DNA of 64,000 nt from Acholoe squamosa (taxonomy: Eukaryota > Annelida > Polychaeta > Phyllodocida > Polynoidae): contig OX439038.1 in NCBI GenBank assembly GCA_949317995.1, forward strand, positions 72,860,659 to 72,924,658. Reading direction: 5' to 3'. The position numbers and the translations under genes are program-made. Below, piece by piece: positions 1-10,035 of the stretch; the first letter of the stretch is position 1, and each line of letters begins with the position of its first letter. The notes beneath the pieces were generated by a model. That model saw nothing but the letters and a program-made list of their open reading frames with translations, did not search any database and had not been told where the DNA came from.

Positions 1-281
1 CCATGAGTGTAGCGAGCCGCTTTTTTAATATGTAGAGTTATTTTAAACAACACAAAAACACCTCTACCTCTGGACATATGTTGATAAAACATTACTGTGC
101 TTTACACACATGCATACGTTAGGGTAGATAAACAGGAAATACCACACCCACATTTAAGTACATCAGGATGATCTAATACTATTACATAATAATGCATCTT
201 GTCGTATGTCACATGATATGCTATTATAATGCTATTACTGCATGTGGGATTATCATACATGTCAGTAATGGGCAGATCATT

Positions 282-485
282 GGTAGCCCATGGACGTGTG
301 TGCGGTCAGGGGCAGTCATTGCTGCCAGCTGGTGGCTAAATCCCATACCAAAATCTATACAGGTCTCCACCTACCTGTAACTTATGTATCTAATTACCAC
401 AACCAACCCACCTTTCTTCACGCCGTATACACACGGTCTCATTCCATTCGTCTCTCTGCCCGCTCACCGTCAACATCTCAAATTT
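282..485 (+). repeat. Split direct repeat A1 of the Ngaro element
   Basis: This 204-bp segment starts GGTAGCCCATGG and recurs without visible change as A2 at 5521-5724. It forms the left end of the element. Confidence 0.92.
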
Positions 486-635
486 TATCCAGTGCAATCT
501 GATACCTTTTGGTCGCCTTATACACGGCTTTTACTCATCATACACACAGTTTTATTCAAGCTCCATACAGAAGGTATTATTTTCTCACTGGGATAAATAT
601 TTGGGTTAGAGAGGCGGATTTTCGCCGGAGTTATT

Positions 636-1994
636 ATGTCGTCGGCGGGGAATATGTCCACGAGGTCTAGGACCCGCTCCCAGGCATCAAGACGCTCTGC
701 CACACAGTCTTCACATCATACTTCAAGACATTCATCAAACTCCCAAAGAATAGACGATATGTCACAGGTATCAAGTACTTCAACTGATCCAGAAATTTCA
801 TTTAAAACTGTTGATAGAGCGCCCACGTCGGCGGCCGGGTCACATAATGGCACAAGGTCGCGCCGGTCAAGGCACTCTACTGCAAGGTCTAACCATGATA
901 ATTCATTATCACGCTCAGGTAGCATTCATAGCCTGTCTGGTTCTGCTATATTTCGGTTAGACACCCTGGAATCAGACGTCAATATCATGAGAAGTGACAT
1001 TCAAGGTGTTAAAGCTACCATGGAAGGGGTCACAGCGCAGCTGGCCATTTTGGTTAGTGCTGCCCAGTCGGATAGAGGTGTTACCCCCTTACCAAAAGAG
1101 TCATGTCCCCTCCCTAGTGTGCATAACAACGATAAGCCTACAGGGTCAGTGTATGCCCAGCCCTCTGACGCACCGCTCAACACTCATACTACAGGGCAGG
1201 CACAACAACTCCCTCCACCCCATCAGCTACGACAATTGCCTGCCGCCAGTGCATTTATTGAGGCCGGCATACGCAAAGAAGAACTGGCGCACACTAAGAT
1301 TGATGGTAAGAACCCGTTCATATCCAATATATTTGTTGACAAACTCATTGGGAAGCCGTATATGTTTGTAGAGAGGGATGGTGTTCGTACGCTCAAAGAA
1401 AAGCTTGAAATCAGATCTTCCTTGAAAAGTGGTGAATACATTAACGCCCTCATAGCTCTCCTGCAAAATCCTGTAGCATTTAGCGCTGAAGACCAACCGC
1501 ACATTTCAAAACATTTGTATGAAGTATCTTCAGACTCACTAACACGTCCATGGAAAAATGTGTTGGCGTGGTCACAGCATATTTTTGATGAGGTTGAGAA
1601 GAAAAATCTGGAATGGAAGCAGTATCAGTCAATCCAAAATGCACGCTTCAGGCTATGCTTTGCCCCAGTTCAAGATGGTGTCACTACTCCAGGCACCACT
1701 AGTAATGGGACCATGGCAAATGGCAAAATATTGGTAACATGTCCAGATTTCAATCAGACACGTGGTTGCAAACAGAAATCACACCATGACAATGGCGCTG
1801 TTCGCCTCCTGCATGTGTGTGCATTCTGCTTCGGCAAAGGCAAGCAGCTACCGCACAATGTCATTGCATGTAACAACAAAATGTTTGAGTCAACGCACAC
1901 TCATCAGCCATCCCAGAGTCTGCACAGTAAGACTCCCAGCAATAGTAACCAGGTACAGGCCTCCACACCATCACAGCAGCTACCAAAAAACTAA
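636..1994 (+). CDS. Ngaro ORF1, Gag-like nucleic-acid-binding protein
   Basis: 452 codons from an ATG at 636. The N-terminal 110 residues are rich in Ser, Arg and Thr, as in the disordered basic regions of Gag-like proteins. A helical stretch follows (about 120-150). The C-terminal part has a Cys/His cluster (CPDF...GCKQKSHH...HVCAFCFGKG...H...C) resembling the zinc-binding segment of DIRS/Ngaro ORF1 proteins. The end is Gln/Ser-rich. The frame closes about 115 nt before the ATG of the RT frame. The role in packaging element RNA is inferred from position and composition, because ORF1 proteins of this group diverge fast. Confidence 0.8.
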   Translation: MSSAGNMSTRSRTRSQASRRSATQSSHHTSRHSSNSQRIDDMSQVSSTSTDPEISFKTVDRAPTSAAGSHNGTRSRRSRHSTARSNHDNSLSRSGSIHSLSGSAIFRLDTLESDVNIMRSDIQGVKATMEGVTAQLAILVSAAQSDRGVTPLPKESCPLPSVHNNDKPTGSVYAQPSDAPLNTHTTGQAQQLPPPHQLRQLPAASAFIEAGIRKEELAHTKIDGKNPFISNIFVDKLIGKPYMFVERDGVRTLKEKLEIRSSLKSGEYINALIALLQNPVAFSAEDQPHISKHLYEVSSDSLTRPWKNVLAWSQHIFDEVEKKNLEWKQYQSIQNARFRLCFAPVQDGVTTPGTTSNGTMANGKILVTCPDFNQTRGCKQKSHHDNGAVRLLHVCAFCFGKGKQLPHNVIACNNKMFESTHTHQPSQSLHSKTPSNSNQVQASTPSQQLPKN

Positions 1995-2110
1995 CTTCGG
2001 GCGCTGACTGGCTTATTGTTGAGCCGCCAGCGCCCACCTATACGCAGGCTTTGTTTACAGCGCAGCGCCACGTGTTCCCACCGCCACGTGGTCCGCGCCA
2101 AAACAACAAC

Positions 2111-5107
2111 ATGGATGACGTCACGGCCACGCCTTCTCCTCTCCGGTCCTCGCCGTTCATTGGTCCCCGCTGTGCTCCCGGAATCAGCGTGGCCGTGGGC
2201 GAGATACAAGATGGCGGCGCCCATGTCGACGTCGTTCATAGTTTCACTGAATCATTTCACACTGATGTACACGACACTACCAGTTATATTACAGCTGAAG
2301 CTCCATGGAATGGCAAGATAGGGGCAGCCGCTACTTACGCCACTCCCGTTGCCGCCGAGGGAGGTGTAGGCACGCCTCAAGCTGCTACAACGACCACGGC
2401 ACCGGACGACGGCACACAGCGTGTTGGCACCCGCACTCCCCCAGTGACTCATGGAGTAACGTCGCCAGAGAGTGTATGTATGCCACCTGACTTCTCAGTT
2501 ATTAGAGATGTATGTGAGGGTAGAATTAGCCCAGCTCATATTGACATGTCTCCATATGCATTCAGTGAACATAGAAAATGCTTTTGGCCTGACATCGATA
2601 GCAGTGTCCCGTCGGAATGGGGTGAAATATACAATGCAGTGAAGGCCACTGGGCTCCCCAATGCTTTAGGTGCCAACATACAACTACCAACCACATTGAA
2701 TATTCCAGCATGGGAAAAGTATCTCCAGGCCTGTGACGATGAACGTGAACTGTTGCAATTTATTAAGTATGGTTTCCCTATGGGCTACATGGGGCCGGTT
2801 AGTGATACAAAAGGCGTCCCTAACCATACTAGTGCCACATTACATAAATGCAGTGTAAGTGAGTTCATCAATAAGGAAATGGACCTAGGCGCCATGTTAG
2901 GTCCGTTTGATCAACCCCCATTCAAACAGTGGATGCACGTATCGCCCCTCATGACTAGAGAAAAACGTGGCTCTGATGAGCGGAGAGTAATCATAGACAT
3001 GACATTCCCACGTCAATCATCAGTAAATGCGTTCATCATGAAAAATACGATATGTGGTAGAATGAGGCAGCACTCCCTACCAACAGTTGACCTATTGGTG
3101 CAAGATGTTCTTAAAATGGGTCAGGGCTGCTATCTCAGCACAGCAGATCTCAGTAGAGCATATAAACATTTTTCATCTGATGTCCTTGACCTCCCATTAT
3201 TGGGCATGGAATGGCAGGGGAAGTATTACTGTGACACTACACTGCCATTTGGTGCTAGGGCTAGTAGTTCAAGTATGCAGCGGGTGGCAATGGCATTAGT
3301 AAGGATCCTTAGAGATGAAAACATTGTATGTCACATGTACTTAGACGATCTCATAATTGTCTCACCAGATCTCGCCACTGCGCATCGTGACTATGGCCGT
3401 GCCAAGGAGTTATTCAAGGAACTGGGTCTGAAGGAAGCAGTCGACAAAGGCCAGCAACCAGCAACAATGGTCAGGTGGCTAGGTATCAATGTGGACACGC
3501 AGGAGATGTCCCTCGCTGTACCTGCAGATAAATTACAGGAGACCCTACAGCAGGTAGGATGGGTCATTAAACGCCGTTCTTTTACCAAGAAGACACTTCA
3601 GTCATTGCTTGGTAAGCTGTTACATATTGCAAAATGTGTGCGCCCGGCACGCCTGTTCATCAGCAAGCTACTAGAAGCCCTCAGAAATATGAAGCACTTT
3701 TATATAAATGTTAATAGTGAGATGAAGTCTGATCTGAAGTGGTTCATTGATTTTGTATCTGATTGGAATGGCGTTGCAATGATCCCTAGGGAAACTGTTG
3801 ACTTACACCTCTACGTCGATGCCTGTCTATCAGGGGTAGGTGCAACAGATGGCAAACATGCATACTGGCATCAAGTCACAGATGTAGATGATCCAGTGGA
3901 GTGTATAAGCGAACTTGAAGCTGCCAACATAGCGGTGGCACTCAACACTTTCGTCAAAGAGTCTAACAGAGGCATGCACATTAAGGTGCATTGTGACAAT
4001 GAGGGCTCAGTTAGTGTGTTCACCACTGGCAGAGGGCGTAACAAAGTAATACTAGATGCAGCTAGGAAGGCATGGCTAATACAAGCCAATATGGACATTC
4101 ATATTACATATGCTCATGTGCCCGGTGTAGACAATCAAGTAGCAGATAAGCTTAGCAGGGCACACTTAGATGATGATCACTTACGTGATGCTCACACTCT
4201 CATTCAAAATAATGCTCTGTTGCCAATCAAAGCCAAATATGAGTTGCTTAATGACTTGTCGCCTAACATTGTTTGCAGATCCGGCAATCCAATCCCTGCA
4301 GCAGTTAGCATCAAAGAGACAGCACTCAGCGAGGGCCCCAGGCACGATCAAAAACAGCAGGATAGGGTTGAGCACATACCTGGCATTCATGTGGTGGACA
4401 AAGCACGACCCCTACAAGCCTCACCACAGTGTAGTATGCACATACCTGGAGTACCTAGCACAGTTCAAGAACGCACCGGCCACTATCAGGAACTACCTGT
4501 CGCAAGCCAGGGTACATGTGTCATTGGTAACAGGCGAAATGTACCCACTCACCCACCTACGGATAAGCAGAGCCATGGATGCGATAAACAGAAACAAGCT
4601 CTATGTGCCCAAGGTAAAAAGCTCAGTTCCTATGGATGTGCTGTACCCGATAGTCATCAGACTTCAAGGCAACCCGCTGAACAATGTGATAAGGGCGGCA
4701 CTATTGGTACAGTATTATGCAGCACTACGCCCGGGAGAGGTCACACCACCCACAAAGTCCAAATACCGAAATACATTCCACCTCACAAGAGGCGACTTGG
4801 CTTTTGTGGGAAAGGACATTCAGTTAGTGATAAAATCAGGAAAGACATTGCAAAGGACTGGAGAATTCAGGAAAGTGCGCCTAGCTCCATCAGACTCCAG
4901 AGAGACATGTGTAGTGACAGCAGTGCTCCAGATGTGCATGGACACACCCACCATGTCGCCCAACGACCCATTATTCATGTTCCCAGACTCACGCCAACCA
5001 GTCCCGACGTCAGAGATACGCAAGCACTGGGCAAAGGGCCTGATCGACCTGGGCCTGCCCAAAGACATGTACACTCTGCATGGCCTCAGGATTGCGGCCG
5101 CCACTGA
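2111..5107 (+). CDS. Ngaro reverse transcriptase - RNase H polyprotein
   Basis: The frame is open from before 2051, but the first ATG is at 2111 in good context (AACATGG), giving about 998 codons. The RT palm is clear: the first catalytic Asp is in STADLSRAYKHF and the YLDD box is at residues 410-413. RNase H follows at about 565-690 with Asp in LYVDACLSG, Glu in SELEAANIA, Asp in VHCDNEGS and Asp in QVADKLSRA. The last 313 codons overlap the recombinase frame (from 4170) in a different register and are Pro/His/Gln-rich with no recognisable domain, so they may be a by-product of the overlap. It synthesises element cDNA. No methyltransferase domain, as found in DIRS and PAT elements, is seen. 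Confidence 0.92.
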   Translation: MDDVTATPSPLRSSPFIGPRCAPGISVAVGEIQDGGAHVDVVHSFTESFHTDVHDTTSYITAEAPWNGKIGAAATYATPVAAEGGVGTPQAATTTTAPDDGTQRVGTRTPPVTHGVTSPESVCMPPDFSVIRDVCEGRISPAHIDMSPYAFSEHRKCFWPDIDSSVPSEWGEIYNAVKATGLPNALGANIQLPTTLNIPAWEKYLQACDDERELLQFIKYGFPMGYMGPVSDTKGVPNHTSATLHKCSVSEFINKEMDLGAMLGPFDQPPFKQWMHVSPLMTREKRGSDERRVIIDMTFPRQSSVNAFIMKNTICGRMRQHSLPTVDLLVQDVLKMGQGCYLSTADLSRAYKHFSSDVLDLPLLGMEWQGKYYCDTTLPFGARASSSSMQRVAMALVRILRDENIVCHMYLDDLIIVSPDLATAHRDYGRAKELFKELGLKEAVDKGQQPATMVRWLGINVDTQEMSLAVPADKLQETLQQVGWVIKRRSFTKKTLQSLLGKLLHIAKCVRPARLFISKLLEALRNMKHFYINVNSEMKSDLKWFIDFVSDWNGVAMIPRETVDLHLYVDACLSGVGATDGKHAYWHQVTDVDDPVECISELEAANIAVALNTFVKESNRGMHIKVHCDNEGSVSVFTTGRGRNKVILDAARKAWLIQANMDIHITYAHVPGVDNQVADKLSRAHLDDDHLRDAHTLIQNNALLPIKAKYELLNDLSPNIVCRSGNPIPAAVSIKETALSEGPRHDQKQQDRVEHIPGIHVVDKARPLQASPQCSMHIPGVPSTVQERTGHYQELPVASQGTCVIGNRRNVPTHPPTDKQSHGCDKQKQALCAQGKKLSSYGCAVPDSHQTSRQPAEQCDKGGTIGTVLCSTTPGRGHTTHKVQIPKYIPPHKRRLGFCGKGHSVSDKIRKDIAKDWRIQESAPSSIRLQRDMCSDSSAPDVHGHTHHVAQRPIIHVPRLTPTSPDVRDTQALGKGPDRPGPAQRHVHSAWPQDCGRH

Positions 5108-5246
5108 GGCCTACAATGCGGGGGCCTCACAACTGGATGTACAGCGCTATGCAGACTGGAAATCAGACATATATAAGGCATACATTGCCTCAGACAACAA
5201 GACCTCGGTTAACCACAAACTGATTGCAGCTTTGAAACACAAATGA
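4170..5246 (+). CDS. Ngaro tyrosine recombinase (integrase)
   Basis: 358 codons from an ATG at 4170, in the +1 register relative to the RT frame and overlapping its last 938 nt. The N-terminal core-binding half includes APGTIKNSRIGLSTYLAF and NAPATIRNYLSQAR. The catalytic half has Arg187 (AALRPGEV), His304 and Arg307 (LHGLR) and a nucleophile Tyr338 in IYKAYIAS, the R-H-R-Y set of this family. It should integrate a circular cDNA by site-specific recombination, consistent with the split repeats and missing target duplication. All key residues are present, so the protein may be active. Expression probably needs reinitiation, leaky scanning or a frameshift, because no spliced path is evident. 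Confidence 0.93.
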   Translation: MMITYVMLTLSFKIMLCCQSKPNMSCLMTCRLTLFADPAIQSLQQLASKRQHSARAPGTIKNSRIGLSTYLAFMWWTKHDPYKPHHSVVCTYLEYLAQFKNAPATIRNYLSQARVHVSLVTGEMYPLTHLRISRAMDAINRNKLYVPKVKSSVPMDVLYPIVIRLQGNPLNNVIRAALLVQYYAALRPGEVTPPTKSKYRNTFHLTRGDLAFVGKDIQLVIKSGKTLQRTGEFRKVRLAPSDSRETCVVTAVLQMCMDTPTMSPNDPLFMFPDSRQPVPTSEIRKHWAKGLIDLGLPKDMYTLHGLRIAAATEAYNAGASQLDVQRYADWKSDIYKAYIASDNKTSVNHKLIAALKHK

Positions 5247-5339
5247 TTAAATTACAGACAATTTGTCATCAATTTTCATTTATCCTCACATCATTTCTTT
5301 TTCCCCACCCACCTTCACCCATAATCCTTGCAGGCTTGG

Positions 5340-5520
5340 CACTTATTATTTTATACATGTACTACATAAAATTCAAGGTATATTTTATACAATCACATGT
5401 CTTACATATGTATAATTCAATTTTAATATTTCATTGTTATCTCATATAACAACTCATAATAAATTTTATTCTCCAAGCCCTGCTCCTTCTTTTCATTTAG
5501 CCAAGCTTAGAGCAGTAATG
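5340..5520 (+). repeat. Split direct repeat B1 of the Ngaro element
   Basis: This 181-bp AT-rich segment follows the recombinase frame and recurs as B2 at 5778-5958 with one visible substitution. It directly abuts A2. Confidence 0.9.
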
Positions 5521-5724
5521 GGTAGCCCATGGACGTGTGTGCGGTCAGGGGCAGTCATTGCTGCCAGCTGGTGGCTAAATCCCATACCAAAATCTATACA
5601 GGTCTCCACCTACCTGTAACTTATGTATCTAATTACCACAACCAACCCACCTTTCTTCACGCCGTATACACACGGTCTCATTCCATTCGTCTCTCTGCCC
5701 GCTCACCGTCAACATCTCAAATTT
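5521..5724 (+). repeat. Split direct repeat A2 of the Ngaro element
   Basis: Second copy of the 204-bp A repeat. The short open frames it creates also occur at 290-502 and are not genes. Confidence 0.92.
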
Positions 5725-5777
5725 CCCACCCACCCACACCTATCATATTGTTCAATTACAAAATGTTATTTATTTAT

Positions 5778-5958
5778 CACTTATTATTTTATACATGTAC
5801 TACATAAAATTCAAGGTATATTTTATACAATCACATGTCTTACATATGTATAATTCAATTTTAATATTTCATTGTTATCTCATATAACAACTCATAATAA
5901 ACTTTATTCTCCAAGCCCTGCTCCTTCTTTTCATTTAGCCAAGCTTAGAGCAGTAATG
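5778..5958 (+). repeat. Split direct repeat B2 and right end of the Ngaro element
   Basis: Second copy of B. The element ends at CAGTAATG; the next bases ACTACATTACTG form a small inverted repeat with that terminus. Confidence 0.9.
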
Positions 5959-6430
5959 ACTACATTACTGCCCATGTCATTACCTAATAAGTCATCATTT
6001 TAGGTGACACTACTGTATAGTTCATTACTATACATGTCATTATGCATCTGCACATATAACATATGTTCAGGAAGATTTACAAGCTAACATAGCTAATTGC
6101 ATCCATTGGTTCCTAGATACCTAACCCATATGGCCTCCAAGTAGCCTACCACTGCCAATATGGACGCTAACAAGACGCAGGAGCTGCTCTTTGGCAGAAC
6201 TTCAATTGGAGACCAATGGCCAAAAGGCTCTGAGCTGCTCACTCAAAATAACCTACATAATTTGAGCATATTATGCGACAACGACCCCTGTTCAATCACA
6301 GTGTGTCAGCCAAGGCTGCTATTCATCCACATATCGTCCCAAGGGAGCTGCATTCCCCCAACATATGTTGGTGGCGAACTGCTCGCTATGTTACAGGTGC
6401 GAGCAGAACGCTGAGCAGTGAATTACTCAC
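5959..6430 (-). other. Intron 1 of the VAT1-like gene (part outside the Ngaro element)
   Basis: No coding exon is seen here or in 1-281. Read on the minus strand, the intron starts at 6430 with a strong donor (GTGAGT), and its acceptor must lie beyond the left edge of the window. Confidence 0.6.
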
Positions 6431-6633
6431 CCCGCCTTCACCCTGATGGTTACCTCGCCCTCTTTGGGGGTGACTTCGGACGTTTTGAGCACCTTGACCA
6501 TCCGGATACCGCCATAGCCAGTCAGGGTGACGGAGCGCATTTCTGGCAGTGCGGGCGGCTGTGCAGTGGTATCAGCGGGAGCCGCTGCCGCATCTCCCCC
6601 GGTCTCTCCTCCGTCTACCTTCGCGTCCGCCAT
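6431..6633 (-). CDS. VAT1L: VAT1/VAT1L-like protein, first coding exon (partial gene)
   Basis: Minus-strand ATG at 6633. A 30-residue acidic, Ala/Gly-rich leader is followed by EMRSVTLTGYGG...EVTIRVKAG, which matches the start of the alcohol-dehydrogenase-like fold in vertebrate VAT1 and VAT1L (an E-M-R-hydrophobic-G-GG start and an I-R-V-K-A strand). The exon ends inside a Gly codon at a perfect donor (GGCGGG|GTGAGT), the point where relatives continue with a Gly-Leu-Asn-Phe segment. VAT1 proteins are zinc-lacking quinone-oxidoreductase relatives associated with vesicle and mitochondrial membranes. The other exons lie left of the window. VAT1 versus VAT1L cannot be fixed from 67 residues. 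Confidence 0.75.
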
Positions 6634-6769
6634 TTCTGCCAGGGTGAGCGCTATGTCCGGGTTGGTCCACGTCTTGTCAGGTAGTGAGGGGGCAGGAGCA
6701 GCAGGTACCGGAGGTGGGGGCCTCCAGGTGGTCGTGTATCCAGGTAGCAGCAGCTAGCGGCGTGGGCGA

Positions 6770-7030
6770 ACACAAGGAGGAAGCAGTGATGATGGTGGTG
6801 GGGGGGAGTTCTGTACTGGTGGAGGTGATGCTGGCTGTTCTCTGCGTGCTGATGCTGCTGATTCTGCTGCTGCAGCTGAGGGCACTGCTGCTGCTATTGC
6901 TGCTGCTGCTATTGCTGATGTCTCTGGAAGCTGAGCTGCTCCAAGCTGCTCAGTATGGTTCCACCTGCTCCTCCTGGCCTGCCTACATCCCCCTGCAGCA
7001 GCAGAAGGAGCAGCAATAGCAGGCGCAGCA
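6770..7030. repeat. CTG/CAG-rich low-complexity tract upstream of the VAT1-like gene
   Basis: Interrupted GCTGCTGCT runs at about 6840-6945 and CAGCAG runs at 6995-7030 form two loosely inverted triplet tracts. They lie in the probable 5' flank or 5' UTR of the minus-strand VAT1-like gene. Leu-rich and Gln/Ser-rich open frames across them are composition artefacts. Confidence 0.7.
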
Positions 7031-8960
7031 ACCCCTCCCTCCTGTGCAGCTGTGTGGGGCGAGTCTTATTTGTGTGAAAAGATTGTAGCAAGTCACATAG
7101 ACTCACAGTGAAGAAATTTGATTCAATAGCTGTTGGGGGTTGGCCCAGAACACAGTCCATATAGGTGCTCAGAAATGATAATACCGCCACATGAACCTAA
7201 GCATTCAAGGCTCTCCTTTAGGTTCAGGGAAGGTTATGTTTTACTGAGTCTAACGTTATGCCAGAAAATCGTTGGGGAATTTTCTATGAAAAAACATGTA
7301 TTTATCTGATGTTTATAGTTAGTTATATATTCGTGAAAATTATGGTACCAGATGTATAGGACGTGTTTGGGTTAATGTGGCAGCATAGTAATGACAATGT
7401 CATGTTTACAATGGTGTAGAGTGGTCCCAGGTTCCTCCTGCCCCTTGCCAATGCTCCTGGTAGCTGTAGTGCTGCTGGTACTGGCAGAGAACAGCAGGAA
7501 CCAGCTTCCAGCTGCAACTTCTTCCACCAACATTTACTAACCCCTTAAGGGTTTCATGGTGTTTTTAAAGTAAGATGCACTTTGTTTGGACATCATGATG
7601 GAGGGATTCAGCCCCAGGTAACAAGTATATTCACTAGGGATGCGTGTATGCATCATGATTGTGTGCCCAACGGGATTGCATGGATAGACACTAACAACCG
7701 ATGGCCAATGCCCAGTATAGTTTTGAGCGTGGCCATTTAAGGAAATCTTAAAAGGAAACAACCTTCCTACTGGAACTGGTGCCTAGTGGCCTTCCCCTCT
7801 TTGATTTTGTGATTAAAGGCATTTCGAAATGGTGAATTTTTATGGGTTTTTTATATGTGTACAGGGAGATCAAGAATGTCAACTTGTATGTGAATATTGC
7901 CAGTAACATTCCTATTCTAGAGTTTCAATTTCTTAGATGACACAGGGGTTTTCCAGCTTCAAATCCCAGGCCAACAGCTTTCGGCGTGGGCAAATAGATT
8001 TATGGGGCTTTAGGCCCCGGTAGCTGGCCATTGGCTAAAAGTTTAGTGTCTACCCCTGGATTGATACACTCCCAAAAGGTCAGCATGATGCATAGGTAAG
8101 CTTTACCAGGGTGGAAATGAAGCATCAATGAATATAATATAGCACTATGTATGTCTTAAAGGGTTAGAAGACTTCACTAGGAGTAGAGACCTCCCACTCC
8201 ACAATAATCGACCCAACCCACCAATCACAGGGCAGTTCAACCTCCTTTGGCATTCTCGGGTTTCAATGTCAAAACGAGCTGCAGCTCAGCTGCTAGTCAA
8301 AGTGGACTGCCATCCAAAGTGATCTTTAAGGGCAGGTGGACCTTTGGTGAAATTTGGCAACTCACCAGAGAGAGATTAGCTAGGATAGAACCCCATGCCA
8401 ACAACATACAATAGATGCAATTTCAATTTAATTCTCCTTGAACGGCAGATTGTGGCCCTGGCATAATTAACCTATTTAACGTTATTTGTTGTGGTTAGTC
8501 CTCATGGGGTTTTCATTGCACATTCTTTCAGAGAAAATTATTGTTCTGCAAATACATGCAATTACAATGATTTTTGGGCGCAATTGTACAGAGAGGACAC
8601 TGTGCAATAAACTTTGCCCCCTGACTAAAATTGTGGTTTTAAACCCAATTTTGCTCAGGGAACAAGGTTTATGTGTTTTATGTGCAACATATAGATGCTT
8701 TTACATAGGGTTCTACTATATGTTTTGCTGGAACTGAGCAATATTTGAGTGGGTATTCATGTTCACGTACTCAGAAACTGCTCACCTCTGATCCCAGCAC
8801 CGCTTTTTACTGGGCTCTTTACCCAAACTCCTATCTTCAAGCCGCCCCGGGTCTCCCTATTATAAACCCGTTCTTGAAAGGGGTCTTGGACTGCCTTTAC
8901 TGTCCTCTCTGTTACCTCTTTCTTTTACAACTCTTTCTACTCTTCTCCCTACTGACTGGA
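7031..8960. other. No gene recognised
   Basis: AT-rich unique-looking sequence with only short open frames lacking domain signatures or paired splice sites. Confidence 0.5.
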
Positions 8961-9140
8961 CTTCCCTAGCCCACTTAAAAGGGTCTATTTCTCCTCTTTC
9001 CTATCCTCTCGGATGTATGTGGTGCACATAGTCGTGGGCACCGACACATTCCTCTGTGAAAATGTTATGTAGTTCTTGCCTTGAATATGACCTTAGCTGT
9101 CGAAATGACGTTAAACATCTATTACTCACTCACTCTCACT
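8961..9140 (+). repeat. SINE-like dispersed repeat, copy 1, with (ACTC)n tail
   Basis: This segment, from CTTCCCTAGCCCACTTAAAA to the ACTCACTC tail, recurs at 58247-58432 in the same orientation with only scattered changes. The most conserved part is the 3' end (GACCTTAGCTGTCGAAAT, then ACGTTAAAC and the tetranucleotide tail). Conserved body plus simple-repeat tail fits a SINE. No clear pol III boxes were found in this copy, so the head may be missing. Confidence 0.65.
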
Positions 9141-9670
9141 CCCACTACCAGTCTACATCTTGCCCACCCAATACCAGTCTACATCTCACCCACCATCAGT
9201 CTATATCTCACCCGCCAAATACCAGTTTACATCTCACCCACTACTAGTCTACATCTCACCAACTACAAGTCTACATCTCACCTACCACCAGTCTACATCT
9301 CACCCGCCAAATACCAGTCTTCATCTCACCCACCACCAGTCTACATCTCACCTACCACCAGTCTACATCTCACCAACCACCAGTCTACATCTCACCTACC
9401 ACCAGTCTACATCTCACCTACCCATCACAAGTCTACATCTCACCTACCCATCACAAGTCTACATCTCACCCACCACTAGTCTACATCTCACCCACCACCT
9501 GTCTACATCTCACCCACCACTGGTCTACATCTCACCCACCACCAGTCTACATCTCACCCACCACCTGTCTACATCTTACCCACCACTAGTCTACATCTCA
9601 CCAATCCACCCACCACTAGTCTACAGCTCACCCACCCACCACCAGTCTACATCTCACCCACCCACCAGTC
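9141..9670. repeat. Minisatellite, unit about 20 bp
   Basis: About 25 head-to-tail units of roughly ACCAGTCTACATCTCACCCA with variants and occasional 4-8 bp insertions. It begins at the tail of the SINE-like repeat, so it may have expanded from it. Repetitive Ser/Thr/His/Tyr open frames here are not genes. Confidence 0.93.
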
Positions 9671-9845
9671 TTCATGTTACTGTCAATTGCTCCTTTACTG
9701 CATGTAACAGAATGAATAGCGGAAGTGCACATTCCCGATATCGCTCTGACTGCATCATGGGTTACTCAGTGCTTTTTGCTGGATATTCCCATGCACATAC
9801 CTGTCGATATTGCACACCCTGTAGGCTGTAACATCATTCTTGTAA

Positions 9846-9908
9846 GGCATGCGGTTATCCATGGATAACCCACACCCAGTGTGTTTATCCATGGATAACC
9901 CGCATGCC
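9846..9908. repeat. Nested palindrome (cruciform-capable)
   Basis: The 63-bp segment is an inverted repeat overall (GGCATGCGG...CCGCATGCC). Each half also contains its own palindrome centred on TTATCCATGGATAA. Confidence 0.85.
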
Positions 9909-9957
9909 TCTCATGTCCTTACATGTCATATGTTACATGTTAAAACCCATGAATGTC

Positions 9958-10035
9958 TTGACCAGGGCAAGGCTTGAACCTGCAGTCTAAGATTCCTAGT
10001 CCAACTCCCTATGCATTGTGCCACAGGAACTGACG
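9958..10035 (-). repeat. tRNA-derived SINE head, minus strand
   Basis: On the minus strand an A-box-like TGGCACAATGC (10013-10023) is followed about 33 nt later by a B-box-like GGTTCAAGCC (9971-9980), the internal pol III promoter arrangement. No intact tRNA cloverleaf or anticodon arm is convincing, so this is a SINE relic rather than a tRNA gene. Confidence 0.6.

Larger units (their letters stand above)
282..5958 (+). mobile_element. Ngaro-type (DIRS-order) tyrosine-recombinase retrotransposon, near-complete
   Basis: The layout is A1 - three open frames - B1 - A2 - B2, the split direct repeat arrangement of Ngaro elements. A1 (282-485) and A2 (5521-5724) appear identical over 204 bp. B1 (5340-5520) and B2 (5778-5958) are 181 bp with one visible difference. 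The B1/A2 junction reads CAGTAATG|GGTAGCCC, which is what joining the element's right end (CAGTAATG) to its left end (GGTAGCCC) in a circular intermediate would give. The frames encode a Gag-like protein, reverse transcriptase with RNase H, and a tyrosine recombinase with all catalytic residues. No target duplication is expected for this class and none is seen. Repeat identity points to a recent insertion. It lies in the first intron of the VAT1-like gene, in the opposite orientation to that gene. Confidence 0.93.

Noticed and set aside
2051-2110. Longer start for the Ngaro RT frame
   Set aside because: It would need a TTG start; ATG 2111 is in frame and in good context.
6684-7190. Leu-rich or Gln-rich protein near the VAT1-like exon
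   Set aside because: Open frames follow the CTG/CAG tract in all registers and lack splice or domain support.
9081-9831. Two long Ser/Thr/His/Pro-rich open frames
   Set aside because: They are translations of the 20-bp minisatellite; all registers are similarly open because the unit lacks stops.
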